In this document: piece by piece, positions 7,962 to 16,797 of the stretch | Layout: each line of letters starts with the position of its first letter | Position numbering within the stretch: position 1 is the first letter of the stretch | Assembly: GCA_016713885.1 (NCBI GenBank) | Contig: JADJOF010000004.1 | Span: 523,635-587,634 of the forward strand | Origin: Bdellovibrionales bacterium | Lineage (GTDB): Bacteria > Bdellovibrionota > Bdellovibrionia > Bdellovibrionales > JAMPXM01 | Length of the DNA stretch: 64,000 nt | Direction of reading: 5' to 3' | Notes under the pieces: model-generated | What the model was told of the DNA's origin: nothing | The model's input: only the letters and a program-made list of their open reading frames with translations | Database searches by the model: none | Position numbers and translations under genes: made by a program

Positions 7962-9701
7962 TCAACGAAGGCCGTCGAGGCCCTTCATTTGCCGGCGAGG
8001 AAGCAAAATCACGAAGCGCGTATTGGGACAGGTTTTATCAATCGAGAGCTTTCCATCGTGCGACGAGACAATCCCAAGCGAAATACTCAACCCCAGGCCC
8101 GTCCCTTCACCAATACTTTTTGTCGTAAAAAATGGCTGCATCACCTTGTCTTGAATCTCGGGTGGAATGCCGGCGCCACTATCCGTCACGCAAATCTGGA
8201 CAAAATCACCAAAAGTTTCGGCGTCCAATTTAACCCAACGCTCAGGACGATCTTTCGCGGCGTCAAAAGCGTTATTGAGAAGGTTCACCAAGACTTGCGA
8301 GATCTGTGTCGGACGACACTCGAAATCTGTGGCTCGACTATCTTTATCGATGTTCACGACCAAATTTACGCGGTGATTAAGAAAACGCGCCTGACAAAGC
8401 GCAACAGTGTCGTCAATCAAAGCGCCAAGCGAGACCGTCTCAATTGGATCTTCCGAACCATCTCGAGAGAAGGTACGAAGGCCACGAATAATCACAGCGA
8501 CCCGAAGAGCCATCTTGTCGATACGCTCCATCGCCGTCATCAGCTTCTCGTTTGGCACCGCGCCCTTTGCAACATAGGATCGCAAGAGGTCAATCTGCCC
8601 CGAAATAATGGCCAGAGGATTATTAATCTCATGAGCAATTGCTGAAGCCATCTCACCAAGTGACGCCATTCTTGAGCTCTGAAGGATTCGAAGTTCTTGA
8701 GCGCGCTGTTCGGTGATGTCCCAATTCACACCGATGTGACGAATGGGCTTTCCCTCTTTATCGTAAAACCCTTTGCTCTCTGCACGAAGGGTTCGAACCG
8801 AACCGTCAGTATGGCGGATGCGAAACTCGTCCGAATATCCCGCCTGGCGTTCAATCGTTCTTTTAAGATGATCGGCGATCTTTCGATGGTCTTCAGGATG
8901 GACTGCCCGCTCAAAAATCGCCTGAGGACTCTCTGCGCTCTTTGGATCGACGCCATACACTTGGTACATGGACGGATCCCAATACAACCTATTCTCAGCA
9001 ATATTCCAATCCCAGATACCGAACTTAACCGCCCGAACACCAATCTCAAGCCGCTCGCGCATTGTTCGATCTGCGGTGATGTCCCGAAAGATCGTGATGA
9101 CTTGCCGATCAGTCTCTGACTTGGCTCCGCCGTCATTCAAGCTCTCCAAACGAACCATCGGGCTTGCCGCAACACTTAACCACGAAATATTCCCCGACGG
9201 CTGACTAACCCCCATGATCCCGCGAGCCGGGCGATCGGTACGAAGCGCGATCATCGCGGGATGTTTTTCGCCGGGCAGATCATTTCCATCTTCGTCAATC
9301 GAGCGCCAACGAGAATCCATCGAGTCTCGGCCAAGCATTTCCTCGTCTGTCAGGCCCAGAATCCGCATAGCTGACTCATTGAAGTCGATGATTTTTCCAT
9401 CGCTATCTTGAACGACAAGACCATCTTCCATCGAGTCGAGGATCGCCCGAAACCTTTGAAAAAAATCATTCATGCTGTCGGCATGAGCTCGCGTGAACAT
9501 ATCACTGAGCGGCTGGGTCACATAGTACCACGCCCCAAGCGAAACCAATGTGGCACAGATCAGCATAATAGCGGCATTCACGATGGCCGCATCTCGCCCA
9601 AGCGCAAAATAGGTCAGGCCAATCGACAGCACAACGGCAAACAACACCACCAAAATGGTGCGAATGGCGAATTTGCTGTAGACCGGACTGATATTATCCA
9701 C
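7962..9701 (-). CDS. Orphan PAS sensor histidine kinase
   Basis: A 579-residue membrane sensor kinase. Two membrane helices lie at about residues 12-65. A PAS domain follows (DSMEDGLVVQDSDGKIIDFN), then a second PAS/PAC domain (FGIWDWNIAENRLYWDPSMY region), then a HisKA dimerisation helix with the phospho-acceptor His in AIAHEINNPLA, and an HATPase domain with N, G1 (DSGAGIPPE) and G2 (GTGLGLSIS) boxes. No response regulator gene is next to it, so its partner is elsewhere. The signal is unknown; the PAS domains suggest a cytoplasmic cue such as redox state or a small ligand. Confidence 0.92.
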   Translation of the reverse strand: MDNISPVYSKFAIRTILVVLFAVVLSIGLTYFALGRDAAIVNAAIMLICATLVSLGAWYYVTQPLSDMFTRAHADSMNDFFQRFRAILDSMEDGLVVQDSDGKIIDFNESAMRILGLTDEEMLGRDSMDSRWRSIDEDGNDLPGEKHPAMIALRTDRPARGIMGVSQPSGNISWLSVAASPMVRLESLNDGGAKSETDRQVITIFRDITADRTMRERLEIGVRAVKFGIWDWNIAENRLYWDPSMYQVYGVDPKSAESPQAIFERAVHPEDHRKIADHLKRTIERQAGYSDEFRIRHTDGSVRTLRAESKGFYDKEGKPIRHIGVNWDITEQRAQELRILQSSRMASLGEMASAIAHEINNPLAIISGQIDLLRSYVAKGAVPNEKLMTAMERIDKMALRVAVIIRGLRTFSRDGSEDPIETVSLGALIDDTVALCQARFLNHRVNLVVNIDKDSRATDFECRPTQISQVLVNLLNNAFDAAKDRPERWVKLDAETFGDFVQICVTDSGAGIPPEIQDKVMQPFFTTKSIGEGTGLGLSISLGIVSSHDGKLSIDKTCPNTRFVILLPRRQMKGLDGLR

Positions 9702-9755
9702 CCTTGAATTTTGCCACAGAATTGGCCATGAACCATTGATTTTTACAGAACTCGT

Positions 9756-11378
9756 CTATTCGTCCTGCGGCTCGCGACCAAGACGAACATGCTCAAGGTT
9801 CCTAAACAGTTCCTTAAACTTCCAACGGCAAGACTTACCGCTTGCGGTTTTAACGTCTTGATCCGTTTTGAAGATCCGCCGCGGCCACATGAAAGCCGGG
9901 AGCCTTTCTGTCAACAGGCGTTTCACATCATCGACATTCGCCGTCGGAGAGTTTTTGACAACCACTCCAATAGCTTCGCCCTCGAAGTCATTTGGAAAAC
10001 CAACGGCGATCGCTTGCGTCGTCGGAGAAAGCTCGATGAGAACGTCGTCGATCTCGACCAACGAGATCGTTTCACCGAGTGTCTTGATGACATCCTTCTT
10101 TCGTCCAGTGATAAAAAAACACCGCCGACCATCCTCGAGATCGGTGTAAAATCCGGTGTCGCCCGTGTGAAGCATCTCGCCAGAAAAAGGTTGCTGGTCC
10201 CCGTGTCCACGATACCCAAGCATCACGTTCGCGCCGCGAATGCAAACTTCACCAATCTGTTCCGCCCCACACAGTCGCCCTTGCTCATCGACCACAAGAA
10301 TATCGTTTCCTTCAAGTTCAACACCAATGCTTGGCCTCTGAAAGTCCAACAAAAGCTTACGGTAGACTTCAAAACTCAAATTTGTCGGCATTGTCGCACT
10401 AAAATTCACCGCCTCCGAAAGACCATACCCTTGAAGAATCCGAACCTGATCTCCAAATTTCAGAATCCAATCCCGCGCAAGAGCCGGTGGCAGCGGCGCC
10501 GCCGCCGTCACAACATAGCGGAAACTCTCGCCAGCACTCGCTTTAAATCGCTCTGACTCCTGAGCCAAAAGATGAACCATCTGCGGAATCAGGCTAAGAA
10601 TCGTAATCTTCTCACGCTGCAGAACTTTCAATATCCGAAGCAAATCAAAATGCTCAAAGAGAACAAGGCCAGCGCCGCTCAGGAGGCTACAGAAGAAAGA
10701 AAACTCAAGTGCATTGACATGAAAAACTGGAAGCGGAGTACAAATTCGGTCACGGGGCGAAAGCTGATGATGTCGGATCAAGTCGTCGACATTGGTTAAA
10801 ACTCCCCGCTCCGTTTGCTGAACGATCTTGGAGTATCCCGTGGTGCCGCTGGTAAAAATAAGTATAAATGGCATATCGGGATCGCGGGGCGGAAGTGCTG
10901 TTTTCAATATGGCGGTATCAACATCGCCCTCAGGAATCACCATCCGATCAGCACCTAGCAACCTTACCGTCTCTTCGTCGTCGCTCACCAGCCGATACGA
11001 ATCTCCTAAACTCGCTAACTTACTCGCCGTCCGCTCCGGTGTTTCGTTAGGGTTCATCGGACACAGTACTTTATTCTCCAAAAGAGTGGCTACGATCCAA
11101 ACCAGATGTGAATAAGTGTTGCCCGCATGAGTTGCAATAGTCGAGACCGCATTAAACTTCTTCCGAATTAAGACACGAATGGCATCAACGTCTGACTTAA
11201 CTTCGATAAGTGTGCGACGACACTCCTGCCCCTGCGGCGCGACCTGAAGAATATACCCCCGTGCTCCAAACTGAGCGACGGCGTCGTCAAATCTTTCGCG
11301 AAACGACCGAAATCGATTCGACTGGACTTCACGACCAGTGCGACGTAGCGATGTCACAGGTCGCCCACTAGTCGCCAC
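9756..11378 (-). CDS. Acyl-adenylating enzyme (AMP-dependent synthetase/ligase)
   Basis: A 540-residue ANL-superfamily enzyme that activates a carboxylic acid as acyl-AMP. Motifs are in the usual order: the P-loop-like A3 (FTSGTTGYSKIV), A5 (GYGLSEAVNFS), A7 (HTGDTGF) and A8 (GRKKDVIK), with a C-terminal Lys region (TASGKSCRWKF). The acid is not predictable. It is the last gene of the 15.5-9.8 kb operon and overlaps the membrane protein gene by 25 bases. No carrier protein gene is seen, so the acyl group goes to CoA or to a carrier encoded elsewhere. Confidence 0.85.
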   Translation of the reverse strand: MATSGRPVTSLRRTGREVQSNRFRSFRERFDDAVAQFGARGYILQVAPQGQECRRTLIEVKSDVDAIRVLIRKKFNAVSTIATHAGNTYSHLVWIVATLLENKVLCPMNPNETPERTASKLASLGDSYRLVSDDEETVRLLGADRMVIPEGDVDTAILKTALPPRDPDMPFILIFTSGTTGYSKIVQQTERGVLTNVDDLIRHHQLSPRDRICTPLPVFHVNALEFSFFCSLLSGAGLVLFEHFDLLRILKVLQREKITILSLIPQMVHLLAQESERFKASAGESFRYVVTAAAPLPPALARDWILKFGDQVRILQGYGLSEAVNFSATMPTNLSFEVYRKLLLDFQRPSIGVELEGNDILVVDEQGRLCGAEQIGEVCIRGANVMLGYRGHGDQQPFSGEMLHTGDTGFYTDLEDGRRCFFITGRKKDVIKTLGETISLVEIDDVLIELSPTTQAIAVGFPNDFEGEAIGVVVKNSPTANVDDVKRLLTERLPAFMWPRRIFKTDQDVKTASGKSCRWKFKELFRNLEHVRLGREPQDE

Positions 11379-12631
11379 AGCACATCAAGATCAGCCGGAT
11401 AGAACGCAAACATGACGGCAAGCGCGTAACCGGCAAAATAGACCAAAGAAAGAATCACTCGCTTTGAAAGCGAGACTGAAGTCTGCTTCGGACGCAAAGC
11501 TTGAAGAGAACTCGAAACCGCAACACCGAGTGCGATAAATAGAAAATAGATCGGCAAGCGCCAGTTTTCATATGGATAGAGAGAGAAGGCTCGCATTCCC
11601 GGCAGAGGGAAGCGAAACTCCCGCCGCTGCACAAGCACTGTCGTCAAATGAATGTAGAGTCCGCCCACGAAAATTCCTATGAAAGTCGCCACAAAAACTC
11701 GCCAATGGAAGATCCTTATGCGGCGGAGCCGAGAAAAAATCGGCGCGATGAAAAACTGCTCTAGGGCACTGCTGTAGTACCGCAAGAGCGCCGTAAAGTG
11801 CTCAGAGAGAGTCGACGTATTGAGAAAGTTCCCCGTTGCAATTCCGATTCGCATTCCCGAAACCCACGCAAGCCCCACCGCCTGATTTGCCTGAAACGAG
11901 CCCACGATAAACCACTGCCAAAACGACTGAACATAACCGCCATTTGCAATTCTCGCCGTTTTTTCAATGTAAAGCATCGCGGAACTCAAGACGATCAATC
12001 CCAGTCCCTTCCACTGCAGACGATAGCGCTCCTCTTGATCCATCACAAACTGTTGACGCGAAAGAATGACCGGAATCGGCACCCAGCGTGGCGACCAAAT
12101 AAACGGTATCATTCCAGAAACAATCCAGGAGCGTTGCTCTTGCTCAGCTCGACGCTTGCCCAACGTCACTGCTGCCAGCGCAAACCAAAAATGACTGACT
12201 ACAAATATCAGGACCTTGAATACAAATAGCGATGAGCTAAGGAACGAGCTGCCTACAATGACTGCAAATGCGGCCATCATAAACCACATGCGGTAACGTT
12301 CCGAGATCTGAAGCGCGATCCAAATGAGAAGGAAAAGAATCGCAAACCCAAGACCCAACGCCCGCACCGGCCAAACAAGTCGCTCCCAAGAAACCAACGT
12401 CGGGTTAAAAAGGCCAAGATACTCGGCCTCGCGTAAAAGCATAAGTACAAAACCACCAATGCCAAGCCACTCAATGCGATAGCGGCCAACGTACCATGAG
12501 CCGACAACGACCAACGCGACAACAGCGCGAATGACCGCAATGCTCTCCCAGGGAATAAGAAGAATAAAAATGAGCACTGCAAACACAGCGACATGCAGCA
12601 CTTCAGATATCCAACCGCGCATCGTCATCAC
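11354..12631 (-). CDS. Polytopic membrane protein of the acylation-type operon
   Basis: A 425-residue integral membrane protein with about 10-12 hydrophobic helices. I do not recognise a family with confidence. A late segment (ALLRYYSSALEQFF to VGGLYIHL) is loosely like the amphipathic helix plus in-membrane His of MBOAT acyltransferases, but the typical GLWHG box is absent. Its ATG overlaps the stop of the hotdog gene as ATGA, so the two are coupled. In context it may be a second membrane acyltransferase or a flippase for the acylated product. Confidence 0.6.
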   Translation of the reverse strand: MMTMRGWISEVLHVAVFAVLIFILLIPWESIAVIRAVVALVVVGSWYVGRYRIEWLGIGGFVLMLLREAEYLGLFNPTLVSWERLVWPVRALGLGFAILFLLIWIALQISERYRMWFMMAAFAVIVGSSFLSSSLFVFKVLIFVVSHFWFALAAVTLGKRRAEQEQRSWIVSGMIPFIWSPRWVPIPVILSRQQFVMDQEERYRLQWKGLGLIVLSSAMLYIEKTARIANGGYVQSFWQWFIVGSFQANQAVGLAWVSGMRIGIATGNFLNTSTLSEHFTALLRYYSSALEQFFIAPIFSRLRRIRIFHWRVFVATFIGIFVGGLYIHLTTVLVQRREFRFPLPGMRAFSLYPYENWRLPIYFLFIALGVAVSSSLQALRPKQTSVSLSKRVILSLVYFAGYALAVMFAFYPADLDVLWRLVGDL

Positions 12632-13056
12632 TGCGGGCTCTCCTTCATTGCGATGTCAAACTCTGACTTTGTCCAATTGCGGACCAGAAAGTCCACCTCA
12701 GAGACCAACTCTTCCCCAATCTGAATGCGTCCATGAAACGTCGAGATCAGGTCTGATTCATTTATCCTTTTAATCTCGAGTGAACATTCGTCACCCGGCC
12801 GAATAGGGCGCAAGAACTGACTTCGCCGTACCGATAGCAAAACTGGGAACAAATCGGGAGTCTTTGCTTTAAGACAGAGCGTTGCCAATTGCGCCAGCCA
12901 TTCAATCTGAATAACTCCTGGTACGAGTGGTCGGCCCGGAAAGTGATCGACAAAATAAAATTCGCGCCCGGTCGGCTGCAGACGAACCGCGGCCAGTTCT
13001 CCGGGAATAACGGAGTCAAAATGTGAAATCAGCTTAAATGAAACTCCATGACTCAC
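12628..13056 (-). CDS. Hotdog-fold dehydratase-like protein (FabZ/FabA type)
   Basis: A single hotdog domain of 142 residues. VDHFPGRPLVPGVIQIEWLAQ is the classic FabZ-type active-site helix with the catalytic His (H in DHFPG) and the hydrophobic helix start. FabZ proteins dehydrate 3-hydroxyacyl thioesters; relatives in polyketide or aryl-polyene clusters do the same on special chains. Away from a fab cluster and inside this operon, it probably shapes or holds the acyl chain used here. It is coupled by ATGA overlap to the next gene. Confidence 0.8.
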   Translation of the reverse strand: MSHGVSFKLISHFDSVIPGELAAVRLQPTGREFYFVDHFPGRPLVPGVIQIEWLAQLATLCLKAKTPDLFPVLLSVRRSQFLRPIRPGDECSLEIKRINESDLISTFHGRIQIGEELVSEVDFLVRNWTKSEFDIAMKESPQ

Positions 13057-13086
13057 AGTTCAGCCTTTCTTTCGAAATGAAGGCCC

Positions 13087-13338
13087 TTACAGAGTACCCA
13101 TTGCTCGCAAACGTGCAACAACAGACGAAGTCCACGCATCTGCGGCATCGCTCTTCAAGTGATCATTGTCAAAAAAATCATCTTCGGTAAGTTCGTTCGC
13201 CGCGTAGTCATCAATCACCGGAATGGGTTCAGGCAACTGACTCAGAACACGCTCTCTCGCAGCGGTCGCCCTTTGTACGACATAGGCGGGTAACGCGTCA
13301 TAATACGTCTTCCACGTCGGCGGAATCACAATGGCCAC
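13087..13338 (-). CDS. C-terminal part of the SGNH/DltD-like protein (after an in-frame stop)
   Basis: An 83-residue frame from a GTG at 13338 that is in the same frame as the gene before it, separated only by a TAA (13354-13356) and five codons. It begins with a beta-strand (AIVIPPTW) and ends with DDFFDNDHL, the D-x-x-H block that supplies the catalytic Asp and His in SGNH hydrolases and AlgJ/AlgX/DltD-like proteins. A very good RBS (GGGAGG, about 8 bases before the GTG) sits right after the TAA, so separate translation is possible. The simpler reading is one gene with a TTA-to-TAA change. Confidence 0.6.
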   Translation of the reverse strand: MAIVIPPTWKTYYDALPAYVVQRATAARERVLSQLPEPIPVIDDYAANELTEDDFFDNDHLKSDAADAWTSSVVARLRAMGTL

Positions 13339-13353
13339 TTGCAGCCCTCCCTT

Positions 13354-14079
13354 TTACCATTGACGAATGGATTCGACCAATAGTGTTTCATGCCTCTCGC
13401 GCATACGATCCGTATAGTCTTCAAGGTGTATTCTAACCCGCGCCGCCGCCGATCGCGGAGAGACTTCTTTTTTCGTCAACGACGAGTGCCAGCCTCCATC
13501 TGGAGCAACAGCACCTTCAGAGTCGAACCGAAATCCCTGACGCACAATCGTGCGAACATTTTCGATCCCGTAGACCCAAATCAAACTCAAAGACCGCGGA
13601 TCAAGCCCCTCCCAAAAGTAGCGCCAATCACCCCAAAGACCAAGATCGCGGCGAAATAGCACATTGCGCGAGGCCCGATCGCCTCCCCCAAGACTCGTTC
13701 CCCAAGAAAAGTGAGATAGAATCAATACAATCGCTTTTAACTTCGGTAGCCGTGGACGCCAGTACTCAATCACCTGCACGTCGAGCACCGGTGTTTGCCA
13801 CGGACTCGAGACATTAAATCCCTTCACCACGGTCGCATCTGGATGAATATCAAAGTGTGCCTGAGAATTGCCGGCAAACAAGACCTCAACTGACTCGGCT
13901 CGCTTTTCAAGGTAATTCATCTTCGCGCTAAATTCACGCGGCATCAGACTGAGCTTGAGCTCGAGCATACCTAGCGCAAGCAACAGCGGCAGAATAAAAA
14001 CAGCTGCTCGTTTTAAAACCGGTCTAAGTTGTTGTCGCTCAGCCATCGACGAACCTCTCACAGCTACACACTCTTTCAA
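13354..14079 (-). CDS. N-terminal part of an SGNH/DltD-like protein
   Basis: The protein is 241 residues: a short cytoplasmic start, one membrane helix (about residues 25-45) and a periplasmic domain. VLFAGNSQAHFDI is the SGNH block I with the putative nucleophile Ser. It ends at TAA, before the Asp/His block, which is found in frame immediately downstream. Such proteins work with MBOAT partners (DltB-DltD, AlgI-AlgJ) to pass acyl groups to envelope polymers. Its ATG overlaps the MBOAT stop as ATGA. Confidence 0.75.
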   Translation of the reverse strand: MKECVAVRGSSMAERQQLRPVLKRAAVFILPLLLALGMLELKLSLMPREFSAKMNYLEKRAESVEVLFAGNSQAHFDIHPDATVVKGFNVSSPWQTPVLDVQVIEYWRPRLPKLKAIVLILSHFSWGTSLGGGDRASRNVLFRRDLGLWGDWRYFWEGLDPRSLSLIWVYGIENVRTIVRQGFRFDSEGAVAPDGGWHSSLTKKEVSPRSAAARVRIHLEDYTDRMRERHETLLVESIRQW

Positions 14080-15464
14080 AACTGAAAGTAGATAAAGTGG
14101 CGCTCATCAAAACGACCATAAACCACCAATAATAAAATAGCCGCATAGTAGGTCAGCCAACGCAATGCCCGCGAGCGAAACCAATAGGTGCGAAATCGCT
14201 CTTGCCCCGACACCCACTCCAACAGCAGCAAACCACAAATCAGAACCAACACCATTTGCAGGTCACGCACAGAAAACAGGTCGCCGAAAGAAGCGTCGTG
14301 AGCGCGCTCTCCCATTCCAAATGCCGCTCTCAAAAGATGCCACGCCTGCACCATCGAGTGCGATCGAAAGAAAATAAATCCGATACTCATCGTGGCGATC
14401 GTGAAAAGCCACCCAAAAGCACCCCCCCACAGGCGCGCCGGCAAACGCTTCGTCACGCTCACCATCATGCCGTGAAACAAGCCCCAGCAGAGATAGGTAA
14501 AGTTGGCGCCATGCCAAAGGCCGCTCAAACCAAAAGTTATCATCGTATTGAACCACGTTCGAAGCGAACCGCGTTGGCTTCCGCCAAGTGGAAGATAAAC
14601 AAAATCGCGAAACCACGTTGACAGCGATACGTGCCAACGGCGCCAAAATTCATGCGGACTTGTCGCCAACTGTGGCCGCAGAAAGTTCAAGCGCAAGTTG
14701 ATCCCTAAAAGCAGTGCGGAGCCACGAGCAATGTCGGTGTAGCCGCTGAAGTCACCATAGATTTGAAAACTGAAAACCACTGCCGCAAGAATCACCGAGG
14801 ACGAATCAAATACTCCGGGACGATCGAAGACTCGCTCAACAAGCACAGCCAAGTTGTCGGCAAATAACGACTTCTTCAAGTACCCCAAAAGGATCAAACG
14901 AAGGCCGCTTCGCCATGCCGACGGCGTCGGCATCGACGGGCGCCAAAGCTGCGGCAGAAGATGCTGCGGTCGTTCAATTGGTCCCGCCACCATCTGCGGA
15001 AAAATAAGCACGTAAAGAGCAAAGCGCCCAAGATGTCTCTCCACCGGAGTCTGCCGTCGATAGACATCCACTGTGTACGCTAGCGATTGGAACACATGAA
15101 AGGAGAGCCCAAGCGGCAACATCAAACCCAAACGCCATGCGGGGAGCGAAAGCGGCCCCGTCACCAGTGACAGGAACCAATCAAGGTATTTGAAAGAAAA
15201 TAATATCCCGACGTTCGCGGCAATACTCACCAATAGCCAACGGCGCCTGGCCAATGGCGCGTCACACGAATCGATCTTCAGACCAACATAAAAGTCGATG
15301 ACGACAATGACGCCCAAAATGGCGATGTAGACCGGCACGAAGGCCATATAAAAGCCACAGCTGGCCAAGAGGAGAAACCACCACCGATAAGCCACTGGTA
15401 AGAACCAGAACAGTGCCACCACGCAGGGAAGGAAAACCAGATAGCCAAATGAGTTGAAAAGCAA
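14076..15464 (-). CDS. MBOAT-family membrane acyltransferase (AlgI/DltB-like)
   Basis: A 462-residue polytopic protein. It carries the MBOAT signature: FPQMVAGPIERPQHLLPQL, then DFSGYTDIARGSALLLG, the re-entrant segment WRRWHVSLSTWFRDFVYLPLGG, and the catalytic His box GLWHGANFTYLCWG. It moves acyl groups across the inner membrane onto extracytoplasmic acceptors. The length matches AlgI. It heads a five- or six-frame operon whose genes overlap by ATGA or lie within about 30 bases, so all of them probably serve one acylation pathway. Confidence 0.93.
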   Translation of the reverse strand: MLFNSFGYLVFLPCVVALFWFLPVAYRWWFLLLASCGFYMAFVPVYIAILGVIVVIDFYVGLKIDSCDAPLARRRWLLVSIAANVGILFSFKYLDWFLSLVTGPLSLPAWRLGLMLPLGLSFHVFQSLAYTVDVYRRQTPVERHLGRFALYVLIFPQMVAGPIERPQHLLPQLWRPSMPTPSAWRSGLRLILLGYLKKSLFADNLAVLVERVFDRPGVFDSSSVILAAVVFSFQIYGDFSGYTDIARGSALLLGINLRLNFLRPQLATSPHEFWRRWHVSLSTWFRDFVYLPLGGSQRGSLRTWFNTMITFGLSGLWHGANFTYLCWGLFHGMMVSVTKRLPARLWGGAFGWLFTIATMSIGFIFFRSHSMVQAWHLLRAAFGMGERAHDASFGDLFSVRDLQMVLVLICGLLLLEWVSGQERFRTYWFRSRALRWLTYYAAILLLVVYGRFDERHFIYFQF

Positions 15465-15615
15465 TTCACGCCCCTTTCCGTATCATTCTCACAAACAAAA
15501 TCTGAAACTCCGAGCCATATTGAGACAGTAAACTTGGCCTTCTGGCCAAACTTAGCCTTCGGTCTCCATTTTTTTAACAATTCAGCCGAGAATACACCTG
15601 AGGAGAGGAGACCAG

Positions 15616-16797
15616 ATGAGGGCGATGCGACCAACTTTGAAGCATTCAAAGTATTATGTAACAAGAGCGGCATCCGCACTTGTTACTGTCACTTTTGGTG
15701 CTGCCAGCATTTTTCTTTTCTCCGGTTGCGAAGAAGAGGAAGAGGCCGCCGCAGGAGCTGCCCCAAAATACCTCTATGTTGCGTCGGGCGCCTGCTATTC
15801 AGGAAACGGCATTACCTCGTTCACTAACGCGACATCATCAAACCTGGTCTATCGTCTAAATCTCTCCACTGGCACCAAAGAGCGAACAATCGCCGACTAC
15901 TTTGCGAGTCCCGCCAGCACAGGAGACTCTCCGATTGCAGTCGTGAGTGAGAATTCGAGTTCACTGCTGGTACTTGTTGAAAACACAACGACCGTTGGTC
16001 TTCGTCGAATTGAACGCGTGCCGAAAGTCGGCAGCAGTACACGCACAACCTATTCCGGCAATATCACGGCACTCAGCGCTCAGGTTCGAGCGATGACACT
16101 GCTACCCGATGGCTACCTTCTCGTTTCAAAAAGCACCGCTATTGAGAAAATGAAGGACGGCTCAAATCGCCTTCTCAAGGGCGCCAATCCCTGGGTCTCA
16201 CTCTCGACGCCGGCAAGCTCGTGCACAACGTCGGCAACGCTTTTGAGCTCGATGGCCCGCCTCAACAACGGTGCCATCGTCTTTGGGCACGCGGCAGCAA
16301 GTAACGCCCGGATCGGCGTTGTCGATCCTTTGGGTTATGCGCTTGCCGGCGACTGCAAGTCAGCCCTCTCTGCTCCGGCGGCGACTTCATTTCCGACGGC
16401 AATGGTTTACGATGGGACCAACCGAAAGCTTATCGTCGCCTATGCCGGAAGCACCACCGCTGCCGATATCAACACGATCTATTCGTACGATGTCGATGAA
16501 ACAACGAGCGCTCTTTCAAACCCACAGGAACTCTACGACTCAAGCCTCTTCGGCTCGACATACAACTACTTGTTGTTTGGAGTTTCGTCGATGACCCTCG
16601 ACACGACGAATGGCGCCATCTACATCGCAACCGCTGTTTCGACCGCCACGACGGTTGCCAACTATAAAATTGAGAGGTTGAAGTACGCCCCTTCGCAGAT
16701 TGGAAGCAATAACCCTGCGGTCCTCACCTGGGAAAAGACCTTCTACGACTTCGGAAGTGACACGAAGTGCATTTCAAGCATGACCATTGCCGACTAA
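15616..16797 (+). CDS. Surface lipoprotein of a Bdellovibrio-type family
   Basis: A 393-residue exported lipoprotein. A basic start and hydrophobic stretch end in the lipobox FSGC, followed by an acidic run (EEEEE) and then KYLYVASGACYSGNG. The mature part is beta-rich with repeated VYRLNLSTGTK-, IVAYAGS- and IYIATAV-like strands spaced as in a beta-propeller. I recall this start from uncharacterised Bdellovibrio lipoproteins; no function is known. The start at 15616 follows a strong GAGGAGAGGAG RBS. It is convergent with the MFS gene, overlapping it by 4 bases. Confidence 0.75.
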   Translation: MRAMRPTLKHSKYYVTRAASALVTVTFGAASIFLFSGCEEEEEAAAGAAPKYLYVASGACYSGNGITSFTNATSSNLVYRLNLSTGTKERTIADYFASPASTGDSPIAVVSENSSSLLVLVENTTTVGLRRIERVPKVGSSTRTTYSGNITALSAQVRAMTLLPDGYLLVSKSTAIEKMKDGSNRLLKGANPWVSLSTPASSCTTSATLLSSMARLNNGAIVFGHAAASNARIGVVDPLGYALAGDCKSALSAPAATSFPTAMVYDGTNRKLIVAYAGSTTAADINTIYSYDVDETTSALSNPQELYDSSLFGSTYNYLLFGVSSMTLDTTNGAIYIATAVSTATTVANYKIERLKYAPSQIGSNNPAVLTWEKTFYDFGSDTKCISSMTIAD

